Positions 1 to 10,230 are shown, numbered from the stretch's first letter. The stretch is DNA of 50,854 nt from an uncultured Bacteroidota bacterium (GCA_903844645.1 CAIMUP010000067.1:1-50854); one strand, 5' to 3'. Notes: generated by a model from the sequence alone, not told the origin. A program made the numbers and translations.

Positions 1-222
1 GGGCATAAACTAACCTTGGGAATGACATCCTCCGAAAAACGAGGGCACAAACTAACCTTGGGAATGGCATCCCCCGAAAAACGAGGGCATAAACTAACCT
101 TGGGAATGGCATCCTCCGAAAAACGAGGGCACAAACTAACCTTGGGAATGGCATCCCCCGAAAAACGAGGGCATAAACTAACCTTGGGAATGGCATCCTC
201 CGAAAAACGAGGGCATAAAATA
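1..222. repeat. Tandem array 1, 42-bp unit, at least 5 copies (cut by window edge)
   Basis: Copies start at 1, 43, 85, 127 and 169, with a decaying sixth from 211. The unit begins GGGCATAAACTAACCTTGGG and ends CCGAAAAACGA. Two alternating variants (CAT/CAC near the start, TCC/CCC in the middle) suggest amplification by 84-bp steps. The array gives an open 14-residue repeat in one frame, which I regard as incidental. The gap from 223 to 429 otherwise holds only an AT-rich stretch and the terminator at 365-399. Confidence 0.97.
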
Positions 223-364
223 ACGTTATTTCGCTCCTTGATTTTCATAGCTTTACCGTTGAAGAATTATGAAGAAAAAAATGCCTCTTTATAGCCCTAT
301 TATTCTAAAACAGAATTCACCAAAAATACTTTTTTGAGTGCTAATTAGGAAAGAGGACTAATGC

Positions 365-399
365 AAAAAGCCTTCCGATTCTTCATCGAAAGGCTTTTT
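365..399. terminator. Hairpin terminator 3' of the giant PKD gene
   Basis: AAAAAGCCTT at 365-374 pairs with AAGGCTTTTT at 390-399, and the stem continues inward over CGAT/ATCG. Read on the minus strand the stem ends in a T run. It lies about 30 bp beyond the stop codon of the minus-strand gene ending at 430. It would work in both directions. Confidence 0.8.
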
Positions 400-429
400 A
401 TTAATGGGATATTGACCCTGAATCTTGTG

Positions 430-3400
430 TTATCGCAGCAGCGTTACCCTGCCGGTATATTGATGCTTGTTTCCATCGCGATCGGTACTTTCTATCCAAT
501 AAACATAGACATTTTCAGGAGCTTTTTCCCCACTCCCGACAGTGCCGTCCCAAGGAATGCTCAAATCAGTAGTCTGGAAGATTTCATTGCCAAACCGATC
601 ATAAATAACCATGATATAATCGGTAACATTGATACCGGTCGGGGTAAAATAATCATTCACGCCATCGGCATCAGGAGAGAAGGCACTGGGAATAAAGAAC
701 GAGAAGTCGTCCTTGATGTGGATGTTGACGTATGCCGTATCGGTGCATCCAAAAAGATTGGTAACAACGAGGTTGGCAGTGAACATTCCGGTATCGAGGT
801 ACGTGAATGATGGGTCTTTAATGGTGGATGTGTGGTTTCTTAAATCGCCGAAATTCCAATCCCAATAATCGGCACCTACCGAGTTATTGTAGAAGTTGAT
901 ATAGGCATTCGATTTAGTGGCGATGGTAGGGTCGGCAACGATAATGGCAATCGGTTTCGGGAATACATCAATGCCATTGGTATCCGTCATCGTAGTCGTA
1001 CATCCTTCGGGAGTAATGATGGTCAAGGTAATATCGAATAAGCCAGATGCGCGGAAGGTGAACTGTGGATTCTTGGCGGTATCAGTTCCTAATCCCCCGA
1101 AATCCCAAGAATAAGTAGAACCGGTTCGGACATTCAGCGAAAGATTGGCAAAAGTAACGGTCAAAGGATCGCACCCAACCACGTTCGATCCATGGAAATT
1201 AACCAATGGAACAGGAATTACCTCTACCGCGATTACGGTAGTTCCCGGAACCATCGTGCAGCCATCATTCACAGAGCAAGTATAAGTAGTCGTAATAGTT
1301 GGGGATACGGTAACGGGGTTTCCACTCATTCCTCCCGGAGTCCAGGTGTATGAGAATGGACCGTTATTACCCCCACTGGCAGTTGCTGTAAGGGATACAT
1401 GTTTTCCGGCACAAACGGTATCGGTAGGACCAAAAGCCGTAACAGTAATAGGAGGAAGTACCGCAATGGTAATGGATTCAGCAGGGCTGTTGCATCCGTT
1501 AAGGTCGGTAGCGGTGCAGGTATAAGTAGTAGTAACCAATGGTGCAACAGATAGCGGAGAACCCGTGCCTCCATTGCTCCAAGTGTAAATATATCCTCCT
1601 ACGCCACCAGCAGCAGTTGCAGTGATAACAGCAATTTGACCTACACATTCCGTTGTAGCACCACCCACCACCAAGGTAACTGCTGTTGGAGATATTAAAG
1701 TAACGGTATCTGTTGAGGTACATCCTGTGGCATCAGTAGCAATCATAGTATAAAATCCAACAGGGAGATTGATGGCAGTATCAGCAACTTGAACAGGGGC
1801 AGAATTCCAGGTGTATGTATAAGGACCTGTACCTCCAACGGCAGTTCCGATAGCAGTTCCATCAGCACCACCAAAACAAGATACATCAGTATGTGCGGTA
1901 ATGGTCGCGGTAGGTCCTCCCAAAGAACCGATGGAAGTGGAATCGGTAATGGTACATCCGTTTACATCGGTAACTGTTACATGATAAGTTCCTTGAACCA
2001 AGTTAGAGGCGGTATCATTTGTTTGAACAGGATTAGTGCCCCAATGGTATGAGTACGGACCTGTTCCGCTATCAGGAATTGCTATTGCAGAGCCATTTGG
2101 TTGTCCGCAGGTGGATGAAATATTATTCATTGAAATGTACAGTGGTGGAGGCTCGGTAATAGTTACATACCCTATTGCCGTACAGCCACCGGATTGTGAG
2201 AATGTAACAGTATAATTTCCTGCATTAAGATTACTCGCAGTTGCACTGTTGCCACCGGTTGGAGTCCAGGTGTAGGTGTATCCTGTATTATTCCCGTTGC
2301 CAATGGTTTCCCACGCAGTCCCCGATGAGCCTCCATGACAGAGGACATTCGTAGAGTGCATAGTGATGGTAAGATTACTCGTTAGTGTAAGAACATAAGT
2401 GCTTATGATCTGGCAGCCAGAGGTGGTATTGGTTATCGTATCGGAATAAGTTCCCGCAGCGAGATTAGTTATTAAAAAACTGGCACTACCCGTTGACCAG
2501 TGATGCGTGAAAGTACCTGTGCACCCACTTGGGAACGCTTCACAAAAGCCGGCAGTGCTACACGAGGGATTATTCATCACTTGCGTATTGGTCATATTTC
2601 CGGTTACTTGCGGCGTTACGGAAGCGGTTGAAGTACACCCGTTGGTATCGGTAACGGTAACATTGTAATTTGTTACAGTAAGATTAGAAACGGTGGCGGT
2701 ACTCGCATTACTTGGAGACCAATGGTATAAATAAGGATAACCCGCCGGATTCCCCGTTACTACCGTCCAGACGACGGCATTATGTGCTGTGGCGCAACAC
2801 ACCCCGCTCGAAAAGGCGGTATCGTGCATGACAGTAATAATGTTGATGGTGCAAGTAGCGGTAGCGGTACATCCCGTTGCGCTATCGGTAACGGTAACAG
2901 TATAGATATTCGGACCAAGATGAAGCACATGACCAGTCGTGGCATTGGAGGGCGACCAAAGATAAGTATAAACTCCATTCCCGACGACCAGAGAATTCAC
3001 CGAACCATTCAAAGCATTCTGGCAATTAACATTCGTGGCGGAGGCAGTTACCGAAAATCCTCCTCCCGAACTGACGACAATGGAAGCCGTGGCAGTACAG
3101 CCCGTTCCGGCATCGGTAACGGTAACCAAATACGTTCCGGAAGCTAAGTTGAAGGCAGTATCACTGGTGCTTACGTTGGGAGACCAGACAAAGGAATAGG
3201 GTCCTACGCCATTGGTGGGGCTGGCGACGGCTTGTCCGGTAGGGTTAGTGCAACCGCTGGGCAAACTTGAGGTTGTTAAAACAAAGGTAGAACCCGAAGG
3301 AATAGTATCTATAACAATACCCGGACAGCCTGATGCGCCATGCACAGTACAGGTACAAATATCTCCGGCACATAAACCTGAAATAGTAGCAGAGGTACTC

Positions 3401-4416
3401 GCAGAGCATGACCAAGTATAAGTAAAAGGTCCTAAGCCCGTATTGACATGAATCCAATCTGTCCCTACACAAGTACAGCCTGCAGCAGTATGATGAGCAA
3501 CAACGGTAACCCCTGCAACATTAAACGGAAGTGTACCTGCTGCTGCGATGTTACCGCATAAGTCGGTAACGCAATTTGCATTCATGTGTAGAACATAAGT
3601 TCCAGCATGAGAAAGCCCCGGTGTAAAATTAAATGTGAAAAAATTATCGTAAGGTGCATTTAATGTACAATTGGTACTCGTTATTGATGTTATCGGGATA
3701 TCCAGATTTGCTTGGTTATCGTGAATAAAAAAACAAGCAGGAGTGACAGAAGAACATAAAACCATTTCCGAGAAACGAACTTTAATCAATGTTGCAAGGC
3801 AATTTACAGGAGCTGAAATCGAGGACATGTGTGGAGGAACATTATCATTGATTTGGGATGTTGAACAGGTGAAATCGAGAGTATAACCTCCTCCTGTTGC
3901 ATTCCAATCACTGATACAAATTACATACGTATCTCCCGCTGCTGCATTCACCATTGAGCCAAATTGAGGACCTACCCCGCCACACATTCCCGTTTGTCCG
4001 GCTGTGGCATCTGTATTACAGGCTACCTCTACAGCTCCACCAGATTGTGTATAAATTTGCGTACAAGTCGAGGTCCCTGATTGTTTAAAAACGGCATAAT
4101 TAAAATCTGCGGTAGGATTTGCCGGAGTTAAAAGAAATCCAAACGGACCTGGTGTTTGGCAGGTGAAAATATACCATGCCGAGTTTTGTTCAATAAATTG
4201 GGGAGTTGTACACGCCGAAAGTGCTCCATTTATTTCATTGGGATAAAACCCGGTACCAATGTAGCTATTCGTTTCGGTGTAGGTCAGCCCGCAGATAGGG
4301 ATAGCATCCTTACAATCCTGATGCGTGGGTTGCGCAACGATTTTTAAAGTTCCCAGTGCCAGTAGGATCATCACGATGGAAAAACGGATGGCGGCGGATA
4401 GTTTTACTTTGTTCAT
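430..4416 (-). CDS. Giant T9SS-secreted SprB/PKD repeat protein with type-B C-terminal domain
   Basis: The 1328-residue product starts with a signal peptide (hydrophobic stretch about 10-27, ending VAQ). Residues about 35-180 form a Cys-containing N-terminal domain common in Bacteroidota surface proteins. Then come many SprB-type repeats of about 70-85 residues, each with a TYxVTVTDxxGCTxT-like core, and two PKD domains near 1120-1250 (cores SWDFGG and DWNFGD). The last 85 residues are a gliding-motility-associated C-terminal domain (AFSPDADGVNDYF, then YDRFGNEIF and WDG), the type-B signal recognised by T9SS. By family it should be a cell-surface adhesin or structural protein; no enzymatic domain is visible. 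A TAACTTTG box at 4468-4475 reads toward it. It stands alone, with array 2 upstream. Confidence 0.93.
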   Translation of the reverse strand: MNKVKLSAAIRFSIVMILLALGTLKIVAQPTHQDCKDAIPICGLTYTETNSYIGTGFYPNEINGALSACTTPQFIEQNSAWYIFTCQTPGPFGFLLTPANPTADFNYAVFKQSGTSTCTQIYTQSGGAVEVACNTDATAGQTGMCGGVGPQFGSMVNAAAGDTYVICISDWNATGGGYTLDFTCSTSQINDNVPPHMSSISAPVNCLATLIKVRFSEMVLCSSVTPACFFIHDNQANLDIPITSITSTNCTLNAPYDNFFTFNFTPGLSHAGTYVLHMNANCVTDLCGNIAAAGTLPFNVAGVTVVAHHTAAGCTCVGTDWIHVNTGLGPFTYTWSCSASTSATISGLCAGDICTCTVHGASGCPGIVIDTIPSGSTFVLTTSSLPSGCTNPTGQAVASPTNGVGPYSFVWSPNVSTSDTAFNLASGTYLVTVTDAGTGCTATASIVVSSGGGFSVTASATNVNCQNALNGSVNSLVVGNGVYTYLWSPSNATTGHVLHLGPNIYTVTVTDSATGCTATATCTINIITVMHDTAFSSGVCCATAHNAVVWTVVTGNPAGYPYLYHWSPSNASTATVSNLTVTNYNVTVTDTNGCTSTASVTPQVTGNMTNTQVMNNPSCSTAGFCEAFPSGCTGTFTHHWSTGSASFLITNLAAGTYSDTITNTTSGCQIISTYVLTLTSNLTITMHSTNVLCHGGSSGTAWETIGNGNNTGYTYTWTPTGGNSATASNLNAGNYTVTFSQSGGCTAIGYVTITEPPPLYISMNNISSTCGQPNGSAIAIPDSGTGPYSYHWGTNPVQTNDTASNLVQGTYHVTVTDVNGCTITDSTSIGSLGGPTATITAHTDVSCFGGADGTAIGTAVGGTGPYTYTWNSAPVQVADTAINLPVGFYTMIATDATGCTSTDTVTLISPTAVTLVVGGATTECVGQIAVITATAAGGVGGYIYTWSNGGTGSPLSVAPLVTTTYTCTATDLNGCNSPAESITIAVLPPITVTAFGPTDTVCAGKHVSLTATASGGNNGPFSYTWTPGGMSGNPVTVSPTITTTYTCSVNDGCTMVPGTTVIAVEVIPVPLVNFHGSNVVGCDPLTVTFANLSLNVRTGSTYSWDFGGLGTDTAKNPQFTFRASGLFDITLTIITPEGCTTTMTDTNGIDVFPKPIAIIVADPTIATKSNAYINFYNNSVGADYWDWNFGDLRNHTSTIKDPSFTYLDTGMFTANLVVTNLFGCTDTAYVNIHIKDDFSFFIPSAFSPDADGVNDYFTPTGINVTDYIMVIYDRFGNEIFQTTDLSIPWDGTVGSGEKAPENVYVYWIESTDRDGNKHQYTGRVTLLR

Positions 4417-4467
4417 GTTTGATTTTTTTATTTCGTTTTATGAATGTACATTTTCTGTTTCAAGGCA

Positions 4468-4475
4468 CAAAGTTA
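4468..4475 (-). promoter_or_regulatory. Bacteroidota -7 box for the giant PKD gene
   Basis: TAACTTTG on the minus strand fits the TAnnTTTG consensus and lies about 50 bp upstream of the start codon at 4416. No clear -33 element was identified. Confidence 0.6.
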
Positions 4476-4493
4476 CAAAAAATTTTTCATATC

Positions 4494-4567
4494 AAACAAG
4501 GGTTTTTCAAATTTTCTTCCAAAATTCCCTTCTTCCCTCCTTTTATAAAACCTTAAAACCCTTGTTT
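4494..4567. repeat. 13-bp inverted repeat around a pyrimidine-rich tract
   Basis: AAACAAGGGTTTT at 4494-4506 is the exact reverse complement of AAAACCCTTGTTT at 4555-4567. The 48 bp between are pyrimidine-rich on the plus strand. Similar purine/pyrimidine-biased stretches flank arrays 7, 10 and 11. It may be the outer boundary of the array 2 region; a role is inferred only. Confidence 0.6.
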
Positions 4568-4632
4568 TATACGGGAGAGCCTTCGTTTTCCATGGCGGAT
4601 TGTTGAAAACTTTTTTTATCAAATAAAATTAA

Positions 4633-4665
4633 AAAAGGGCAGCCGAGAGAATTTATTGCCCTTTT
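4633..4665. terminator. Terminator-like hairpin in a divergent gap
   Basis: AAAAGGGCA at 4633-4641 pairs with TGCCCTTTT at 4657-4665, giving a 9-bp stem with a 15-nt loop and T/A tails on both strands. It lies between two divergently oriented genes, where a terminator is not needed for either, so it may serve an unannotated transcript across array 2. Confidence 0.55.
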
Positions 4666-4826
4666 ACGGACCTTTATCGGCTTCCGGCTTTCGTGTTTCA
4701 TTTTTCCTTTATGTATCAAATTATTTCATTAAATTTTATTAGCACCCCCTTTTCGGGGAATGAGATTTCATTAATAATAGAATTTCCGATCCCCGAAAAC
4801 GCCTTTTTGGGATAAAAATTCAGTTC

Positions 4827-5030
4827 CTTTCTATCAGAAAGCACCAGCAGGCTGACAGAAAGGAACAGCTTTCTACCAGAAAGCAACAGCAGGCTGCCGG
4901 AAAGGAACAGCTTTCTACCAGAAAGGAACAGCGGGCTGACAGAAAGGAACAGCTTTCTACCGGAAAGGAACAGCTTTCTATCAGAAAGGAACAGCTTTCT
5001 GACAGAAAGCTGTTCCTTTCTGATAGAAAG
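4827..5030. repeat. Tandem array 2, 21-bp unit, about 9 copies, ending in an inverted copy
   Basis: The core AGAAAG or GGAAAG recurs at 4836, 4857, 4878, 4899, 4920, 4941, 4962 and 4983, exactly 21 bp apart. The unit reads AGAAAGGAACAGCTTTCTAC plus one base; AGAAAG and CTTTCT inside it are complementary. The last copy is inverted, which makes a perfect 28-bp inverted repeat (4974-5001 with 5003-5030). The array sits between the divergent PKD gene and ugd. From 5031 to 5243 I see no further structure. Confidence 0.97.
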
Positions 5031-5243
5031 TAAGCCCTCATTGAGCTTCAAAACTTGGTTTTCAAGTATAAAACCAGCTATATATATAGGAGTGCCGTTC
5101 AGATTCTTCCCCAAGTATCGGAATAGAGGGGCTTCGCCTTTTGGATGAATGCAATGAAACGAATGTTTCGAGAAGATCAACCTCTGGAATACGATTTCAT
5201 TTCCCTAAACCTTAAACTCAAAACTTTAAATCTTAAACTTTTA

Positions 5244-5251
5244 TACATTTG
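5244..5251 (+). promoter_or_regulatory. -7 box for the ugd operon
   Basis: TACATTTG fits TAnnTTTG and lies only 8 bp before the ATG at 5259, so the transcript would be leaderless or nearly so. The closeness supports the start at 5259 rather than the ATG at 5145. Confidence 0.6.
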
Positions 5252-5258
5252 CGCCCTT

Positions 5259-6575
5259 ATGAATATAACAGTTGTAGGTACAGGATACGTCGGTTTGGTA
5301 ACCGGAACATGTTTCGCCGAGATGGGCAATCATGTAATATGTGTGGACATAGACGCCGCCAAAGTAGAGAAGATGCGTAACGGAATCATCCCGATTTATG
5401 AGCCGCATCTCGATGTTATTTTTGAAAGGAATATCAAACAAGGGCGGTTGTCATTCACTACCGACCTTGCCGCTGCCGTTCAGGATGCGAAGATTATTTT
5501 CTTAGCCCTCCCGACCCCTCCGGGTGATGATGGGAGTGCCGATTTGTCGTATGTTTTGGGCGTAGCCAATCAGTTGGGCAGTTTGATAAAAGATTATAAG
5601 ATTATAATTAATAAAAGTACCGTCCCCGTCGGTACTGCCGAGAAAGTTCGTGCCGCTATTTTGAAGAATGTTGGCGTTGAATTTGATGTCGTATCGAATC
5701 CTGAATTTCTTCGCGAGGGCTTCGCCGTAGATGATTTCATGAAGCCCGACAGAGTCGTGATAGGGAGCCGATCTGAACGGGCAAATAAGATAATGAGCGA
5801 ACTGTATGCCCCCTTTGTCCGCCAAGGAAACCCTATTTACTTTATGGATGAACGCTCCGCAGAACTTACGAAGTATGCCGCGAATTCTTTCTTGGCGATG
5901 AAGATTACTTTTATGAATGAAATAGCCAATCTCTGCGAGCAAGTAGGCGCCAATGTAGATTCTATCCGCAAAGGCATCGGCTCTGACGAACGAATTGGCA
6001 AGCGGTTTCTCTTTGCAGGCATCGGCTATGGGGGTAGCTGCTTTCCGAAAGATGTTCAAGCCTTGGCGAAGACCAGTGAAGAATATAATTACGACTTTAA
6101 GACCCTCAAGTCGGTCATTGCCGCCAATGAAAATCAGAAAACGGTCATCGTAACCAAGCTGCGGGAATATTATAAAGGCGATTTGAAGAATAAAAAGATA
6201 GCCATCTGGGGCTTGGCATTCAAACCCGATACCGATGATATCAGGGAAGCCTCCGCATTGTATATTATCAATGAACTCCTGAAGGAAGGCGTTCAGATTG
6301 CAGCCTTCGACCCCGAGGCAATGAATAATGTGCGGAATATCTTTGGGGATAAAATCACCTTAGCAGAGAATCAATACGATTGTCTGAAGGATGCCGATGC
6401 CTTATTAATAGCAACCGAATGGTCGGTGTTCCGTACGCCCGAGTTTGAGAAGATTACATCGCTGTTAAAATCTAAAGTAATCTTCGACGGGCGGAATCTA
6501 TACGATTTGAATCAGATGAAAGAAATGGGCTATTATTACAATAGCATCGGTAGAGAAGTAATTCAGAATAATTAA
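5259..6575 (+). CDS. ugd: UDP-glucose 6-dehydrogenase
   Basis: This 438-residue enzyme oxidises UDP-glucose to UDP-glucuronate with two NAD+ in the cytoplasm. The NAD-binding motif GTGYVG is at residues 7-12. The middle domain carries NPEFLREG (147-154). The catalytic cysteine is C261 in [10 protein letters not shown]. The C-terminal UDP-binding domain has the [12 protein letters not shown] signature. The frame is open from an ATG at 5145, but homology begins with [12 protein letters not shown], so I chose 5259. The next gene begins 2 bp after the stop and uses this enzyme's product, so the two form one pathway and very likely one transcript. Confidence 0.97.
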   Translation: MNITVVGTGYVGLVTGTCFAEMGNHVICVDIDAAKVEKMRNGIIPIYEPHLDVIFERNIKQGRLSFTTDLAAAVQDAKIIFLALPTPPGDDGSADLSYVLGVANQLGSLIKDYKIIINKSTVPVGTAEKVRAAILKNVGVEFDVVSNPEFLREGFAVDDFMKPDRVVIGSRSERANKIMSELYAPFVRQGNPIYFMDERSAELTKYAANSFLAMKITFMNEIANLCEQVGANVDSIRKGIGSDERIGKRFLFAGIGYGGSCFPKDVQALAKTSEEYNYDFKTLKSVIAANENQKTVIVTKLREYYKGDLKNKKIAIWGLAFKPDTDDIREASALYIINELLKEGVQIAAFDPEAMNNVRNIFGDKITLAENQYDCLKDADALLIATEWSVFRTPEFEKITSLLKSKVIFDGRNLYDLNQMKEMGYYYNSIGREVIQNN

Positions 6576-6577
6576 AT

Positions 6578-7525
6578 ATGAAGAAAAGAATTTTAATAAC
6601 CGGAGCGGCAGGGTTCCTTGGCTCGCACCTCTCTGACAGGTTTATAAAGGAAGGTTATCATGTAATAGGCATGGATAATTTGATAACAGGGGCTTTGAAG
6701 AACATAGAACATCTTTTTCCTTTGAAAGAATTTGAGTTTTATCATCACGATGTATCTCGGTTTGTATATGTTCCCGGGGAATTAGATTATATTCTTCATT
6801 TTGCATCCCCAGCCAGCCCAATTGATTATTTAAAGATGCCTATTCAGACCTTGAAAGTGGGTTCATTGGGTACGCATAATCTATTAGGTTTGGCGAAGTC
6901 GAAGGGAGCGAGAATGTTGATTGCTTCTACCTCTGAAGTTTATGGAGATCCTGATGTACATCCGCAAAACGAGGATTATTGGGGACATGTAAACCCAGTA
7001 GGACCACGAGGAGTGTATGATGAAGCAAAGCGTTTTCAGGAAGCTATCACCATGGCATATCATACCTTTCATAATTTGGAAACACGGATTGTGAGGATAT
7101 TTAATACTTATGGACCCAGAATGCGATTGTATGATGGACGTGCATTGCCAGCTTTTATGGGACAGGCATTGAGAGGAGAGGATATTACCGTTTTCGGTGA
7201 TGGTAGCCAGACGCGTTCTTTCTGTTATGTAGATGATTTGATAGAGGGAATTTATCGTTTATTGTTAAGTGATTATTCCTCACCTGTTAATGTTGGAAAC
7301 CCTAATGAAATCACAATAAAGCAATTTGCAGAAGAAATTATTGCGCTTACAGGTACCAATCAAAAGATTGTCTATAAACCACTGCCTACTGATGACCCAA
7401 AGCAACGCCAACCGGATATTACGCGAGCGAAAAGTATTCTCGGATGGGAACCGAAAGTTGATAGAGCAGAAGGTTTGAAGATAACCTACGACTACTTCAA
7501 GAACCTCCCTGAATTTAAAAAGTAA
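6578..7525 (+). CDS. UDP-glucuronate decarboxylase (UDP-xylose synthase)
   Basis: The 315-residue extended short-chain dehydrogenase has the NAD motif GAAGFLG at 9-15 and the catalytic pair Y147/K151 (YDEAK), with TSE at 118-120 supplying the Ser/Thr and Glu typical of UXS enzymes. NTYGPRM and [16 protein letters not shown] are UXS-family signatures. It converts UDP-glucuronate, made by the gene just upstream, to UDP-xylose through a 4-keto intermediate. A dTDP-glucose 4,6-dehydratase is less likely given these signatures and the upstream ugd. Its base composition is more AT-rich than ugd, which may mean a separate origin. Confidence 0.93.
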   Translation: MKKRILITGAAGFLGSHLSDRFIKEGYHVIGMDNLITGALKNIEHLFPLKEFEFYHHDVSRFVYVPGELDYILHFASPASPIDYLKMPIQTLKVGSLGTHNLLGLAKSKGARMLIASTSEVYGDPDVHPQNEDYWGHVNPVGPRGVYDEAKRFQEAITMAYHTFHNLETRIVRIFNTYGPRMRLYDGRALPAFMGQALRGEDITVFGDGSQTRSFCYVDDLIEGIYRLLLSDYSSPVNVGNPNEITIKQFAEEIIALTGTNQKIVYKPLPTDDPKQRQPDITRAKSILGWEPKVDRAEGLKITYDYFKNLPEFKK

Positions 7526-7528
7526 ACG

Positions 7529-8104
7529 ATGACCCAAGAATATTTCGCTCACGAATCATCCTATATTGACGAAGGATGTAGTATAGGCAAAGGAACTAAG
7601 ATATGGCATTTCTCTCACATCATGTCCGGTTGCACACTAGGTGAACGATGTAATATTGGGCAGAATGTTGTTATCTCCCCGGATGTCGTTCTGGGTAATA
7701 ATGTAAAGGTTCAGAATAATGTTTCTATCTATTCAGGAGTCATTTGCGAGGACGATGTTTTCTTAGGTCCTTCGATGGTATTTACAAATGTCATTAATCC
7801 TCGTAGTGCTGTTAATCGTAAGGATCAATATCTCAAGACCATTGTCGGAAAAGGTGCAAGTATCGGTGCAAACGCGACGATTGTATGCGGGCATAACATT
7901 GGTAAGTATGCCTTCATTGGGGCAGGAGCGGTTGTTACAAAACATATTCCTGAATATGCTTTGGTAATTGGTAATCCCGCCAAACAAATTGGTTGGATGA
8001 GTGAGTACGGACATAAATTAATCTTCGATAAAGAAGGTCATGCCATCTGCCCTGAAGGTAATGATGAATACTTATTGATGAACGGCGTAGTTTCAAAATT
8101 ATGA
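7529..8104 (+). CDS. Left-handed beta-helix sugar N-acetyltransferase (WlbB/WbpD-like)
   Basis: The 191-residue protein is made of hexapeptide repeats from about 12 to 155 (for example IGKGTKIWHFSHI, LGERCNIGQNV, VGKGASIGANATIVCG). This layout and length match the WlbB/WbpD family, which acetylates the 3-amino group of UDP-2-acetamido-3-amino-2,3-dideoxyglucuronate for surface polysaccharides. It starts 3 bp after the decarboxylase stop. No 3-aminotransferase or 3-dehydrogenase of that pathway is in the window, so the true acceptor could be a different nucleotide sugar made elsewhere. Family call is firm, substrate is inference. Confidence 0.88.
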   Translation: MTQEYFAHESSYIDEGCSIGKGTKIWHFSHIMSGCTLGERCNIGQNVVISPDVVLGNNVKVQNNVSIYSGVICEDDVFLGPSMVFTNVINPRSAVNRKDQYLKTIVGKGASIGANATIVCGHNIGKYAFIGAGAVVTKHIPEYALVIGNPAKQIGWMSEYGHKLIFDKEGHAICPEGNDEYLLMNGVVSKL

Positions 8105-8135
8105 ACACGGCTTTTTTTAGAAGATAATTTATGAA

Positions 8136-10067
8136 ATGCTATCTACACTTTTCCTTTATTTCTTAGTTGCTGTTATTGCAACGTTTTTCTTTTACCTTTT
8201 AGGGGGAGTCGTTATATATTTCTTAAAAATCTCTGTTGAAACATCCTTCCTAAAAGTATTTACTTTCATTCTTTGCGGAATAATTGTAACCGTTTTCTTT
8301 TATTCTATTGTTGTTGCTCATTTTAAAACCGTTAATTTGGGGCTTACAATTCCTTTTGTTTTCCTTTTGTCCTTTCTTTTTAAAGATAGTAAACTTAGAA
8401 AAACTTTTGCAAATACATTACACTTAAATTATAATATAATCTCTCTTACCGCTACCGTTTTGTTCTTGATTTGTGGGTACAGTTTTTATTTCATATACGA
8501 CTTCCACCATCATATTCTTATTGCTCCTGAAAGAGATAAGGTTTTTTATGCTCGTGTGGCTGATTACCTCAATAATAAAGGGATTGAGAGTAACTACTTA
8601 AATTATTTCGAAGCAAATCAACCTACTCCTTTTCATTATTTTGAAATTTGGATAACATCTTTTATTCAATTGCTTTCAGTGTTAAATACCTTGATGATTC
8701 AACAACTTGTTGTCAATAGCATTTTGTCTTTAACTTTGTTTTTTGGAGTAGTATCTTTTGTAAATTGCATCAAAAGGGTAACCATATTTGATATTATTAT
8801 TTGTCTTTTTATTCCTTTCTTTATTGGTATTAAATTCTCTTTTTTTCCTCATCAACTGTTCCATCATATTGATGGTTTCTTTTTCCTTAATCCGATGATT
8901 AGACAAAAATATTTTATCATTGACATCCTTTTTATTGCTGTTTCTATCTTGTTTTTTAGAAAGAAAAATGATTATGCTTTAATGATTTTATTAATGGGGT
9001 GTGTTGCCAACTTCTCTCTGATAGCAAGCATTCCGATCACTGTTATCTTGTTGTGTTTCGTGATAAAGATCGAGAATAAACTTCAAATTATTGTAGCTTC
9101 AATATTAACTCTGATATTTATTTCCTTCTTTTATTATTTTAACAAAAATTCTTCTACGATGTTTAATAATCCTTCATTATGGTTTTTAATTAACGATACT
9201 TTTTCATCCATAATAAACATGAAAATTGCCCTCAATAATATTGCAAAAAGCGTAACTGAAACCTTTTTTATTTACCTTCCTTTTCTCATCATTATAGTAT
9301 TTTATATTCATTATAATAAAATAATTGATGAGGCTATAAAGCATGTAACTATCACGGTATTGATACTCTTCTTTGTATCTGTTTTCGAGTGGTCTGTGAT
9401 GAATAAAAAATTAGATTCGATTCAAATTTTTGATAATATCAGTGTTCCAATAACAGGTATTTTCTTTTTTATGATTGCGTTGTTGTTTATCAGCAAAGCC
9501 AGTGGATACAGGCTTTGTGCGGCTTATTTTTTCATCAGTATTTGGGGTATGATCTGTTTTATCAATACTACTATTAAATTAAACAATACCAAAAAATATG
9601 AACTTAGTGGGTATTCTCCTGAGTATTTAAGGGAAGTAAACGGCACTCTGAATTTATTAAACAGCAATGGGGGTGCTCTCACTAAAATTGATGGTCAATA
9701 TACTTTTGTAAGTTCTCTTTTTATGGCTTATTCTTATAAAAATTATCTTGCAACCATGAAGAATAAAATCAACATTACCTTGCTCGAAAACACCATGGAT
9801 ATTAGGCTTCCGGATGATTCCATTTATCGTGAGCAAATTATGGAACGCCAGAAAATGGAGTTGTTTAATGTCTTTATTCATAGGAAGAAAAAGAATGCTA
9901 AATTTGTTTCTGAAGGACAGTGCAGAGTAGATTTTATTAAAGAGAACAATCTTGAATTTATCATTGCTGAAAGAGATGCAGAGGTAGATTCCTCCATTCA
10001 ATTACTTACTGAAAAAACGATTATAGATAAGGTTTCGGGTGAACGGTTTATGATACTCAAGAAGTAA
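8136..10067 (+). CDS. Polytopic membrane protein, possible GT-C-type polysaccharide enzyme
   Basis: The 643-residue protein has about 12 hydrophobic segments from residue 5 to about 475, then a soluble C-terminal domain of about 150 residues. A short loop after the third or fourth helix (PERDKVFYARVADYLNNKG, then PTPFHYFEIW) resembles the first extracytoplasmic loop of GT-C-type glycosyltransferases, which use an acidic residue there. I do not recognise a named family. It lies 31 bp after the acetyltransferase and is probably the last gene of the surface-sugar operon. Its composition is much more AT-rich than ugd or nuoF, suggesting acquisition from elsewhere. The 196 bp after it hold only the nuoF promoter. 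Confidence 0.8.
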   Translation: MLSTLFLYFLVAVIATFFFYLLGGVVIYFLKISVETSFLKVFTFILCGIIVTVFFYSIVVAHFKTVNLGLTIPFVFLLSFLFKDSKLRKTFANTLHLNYNIISLTATVLFLICGYSFYFIYDFHHHILIAPERDKVFYARVADYLNNKGIESNYLNYFEANQPTPFHYFEIWITSFIQLLSVLNTLMIQQLVVNSILSLTLFFGVVSFVNCIKRVTIFDIIICLFIPFFIGIKFSFFPHQLFHHIDGFFFLNPMIRQKYFIIDILFIAVSILFFRKKNDYALMILLMGCVANFSLIASIPITVILLCFVIKIENKLQIIVASILTLIFISFFYYFNKNSSTMFNNPSLWFLINDTFSSIINMKIALNNIAKSVTETFFIYLPFLIIIVFYIHYNKIIDEAIKHVTITVLILFFVSVFEWSVMNKKLDSIQIFDNISVPITGIFFFMIALLFISKASGYRLCAAYFFISIWGMICFINTTIKLNNTKKYELSGYSPEYLREVNGTLNLLNSNGGALTKIDGQYTFVSSLFMAYSYKNYLATMKNKINITLLENTMDIRLPDDSIYREQIMERQKMELFNVFIHRKKKNAKFVSEGQCRVDFIKENNLEFIIAERDAEVDSSIQLLTEKTIIDKVSGERFMILKK

Positions 10068-10230
10068 ATTTTCCTTAGTAGGTGTATAGTAATGCAGCAA
10101 TGCGACTAATCTGCTGACTGACACGCTTTTTCGTGTTCTTGTTTGGTAGTACATTAATCATCGCATAAAGGTTCTCATAGATTAATAATAAGAAGATGGT
10201 AATTGTTATTACTGCGCCAGAAAAGTTTCT

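Noticed and set aside
1-222. CRISPR array
   Set aside because: Copies are contiguous with no unique spacers, here and in all other arrays; there are no cas genes in the window.
430-4416. Long plus-strand frames opposite the giant PKD gene (361-810, 1789-2052, 2782-3147)
   Set aside because: They are antisense shadows of Thr/Val-rich repeat coding sequence without signals of their own.
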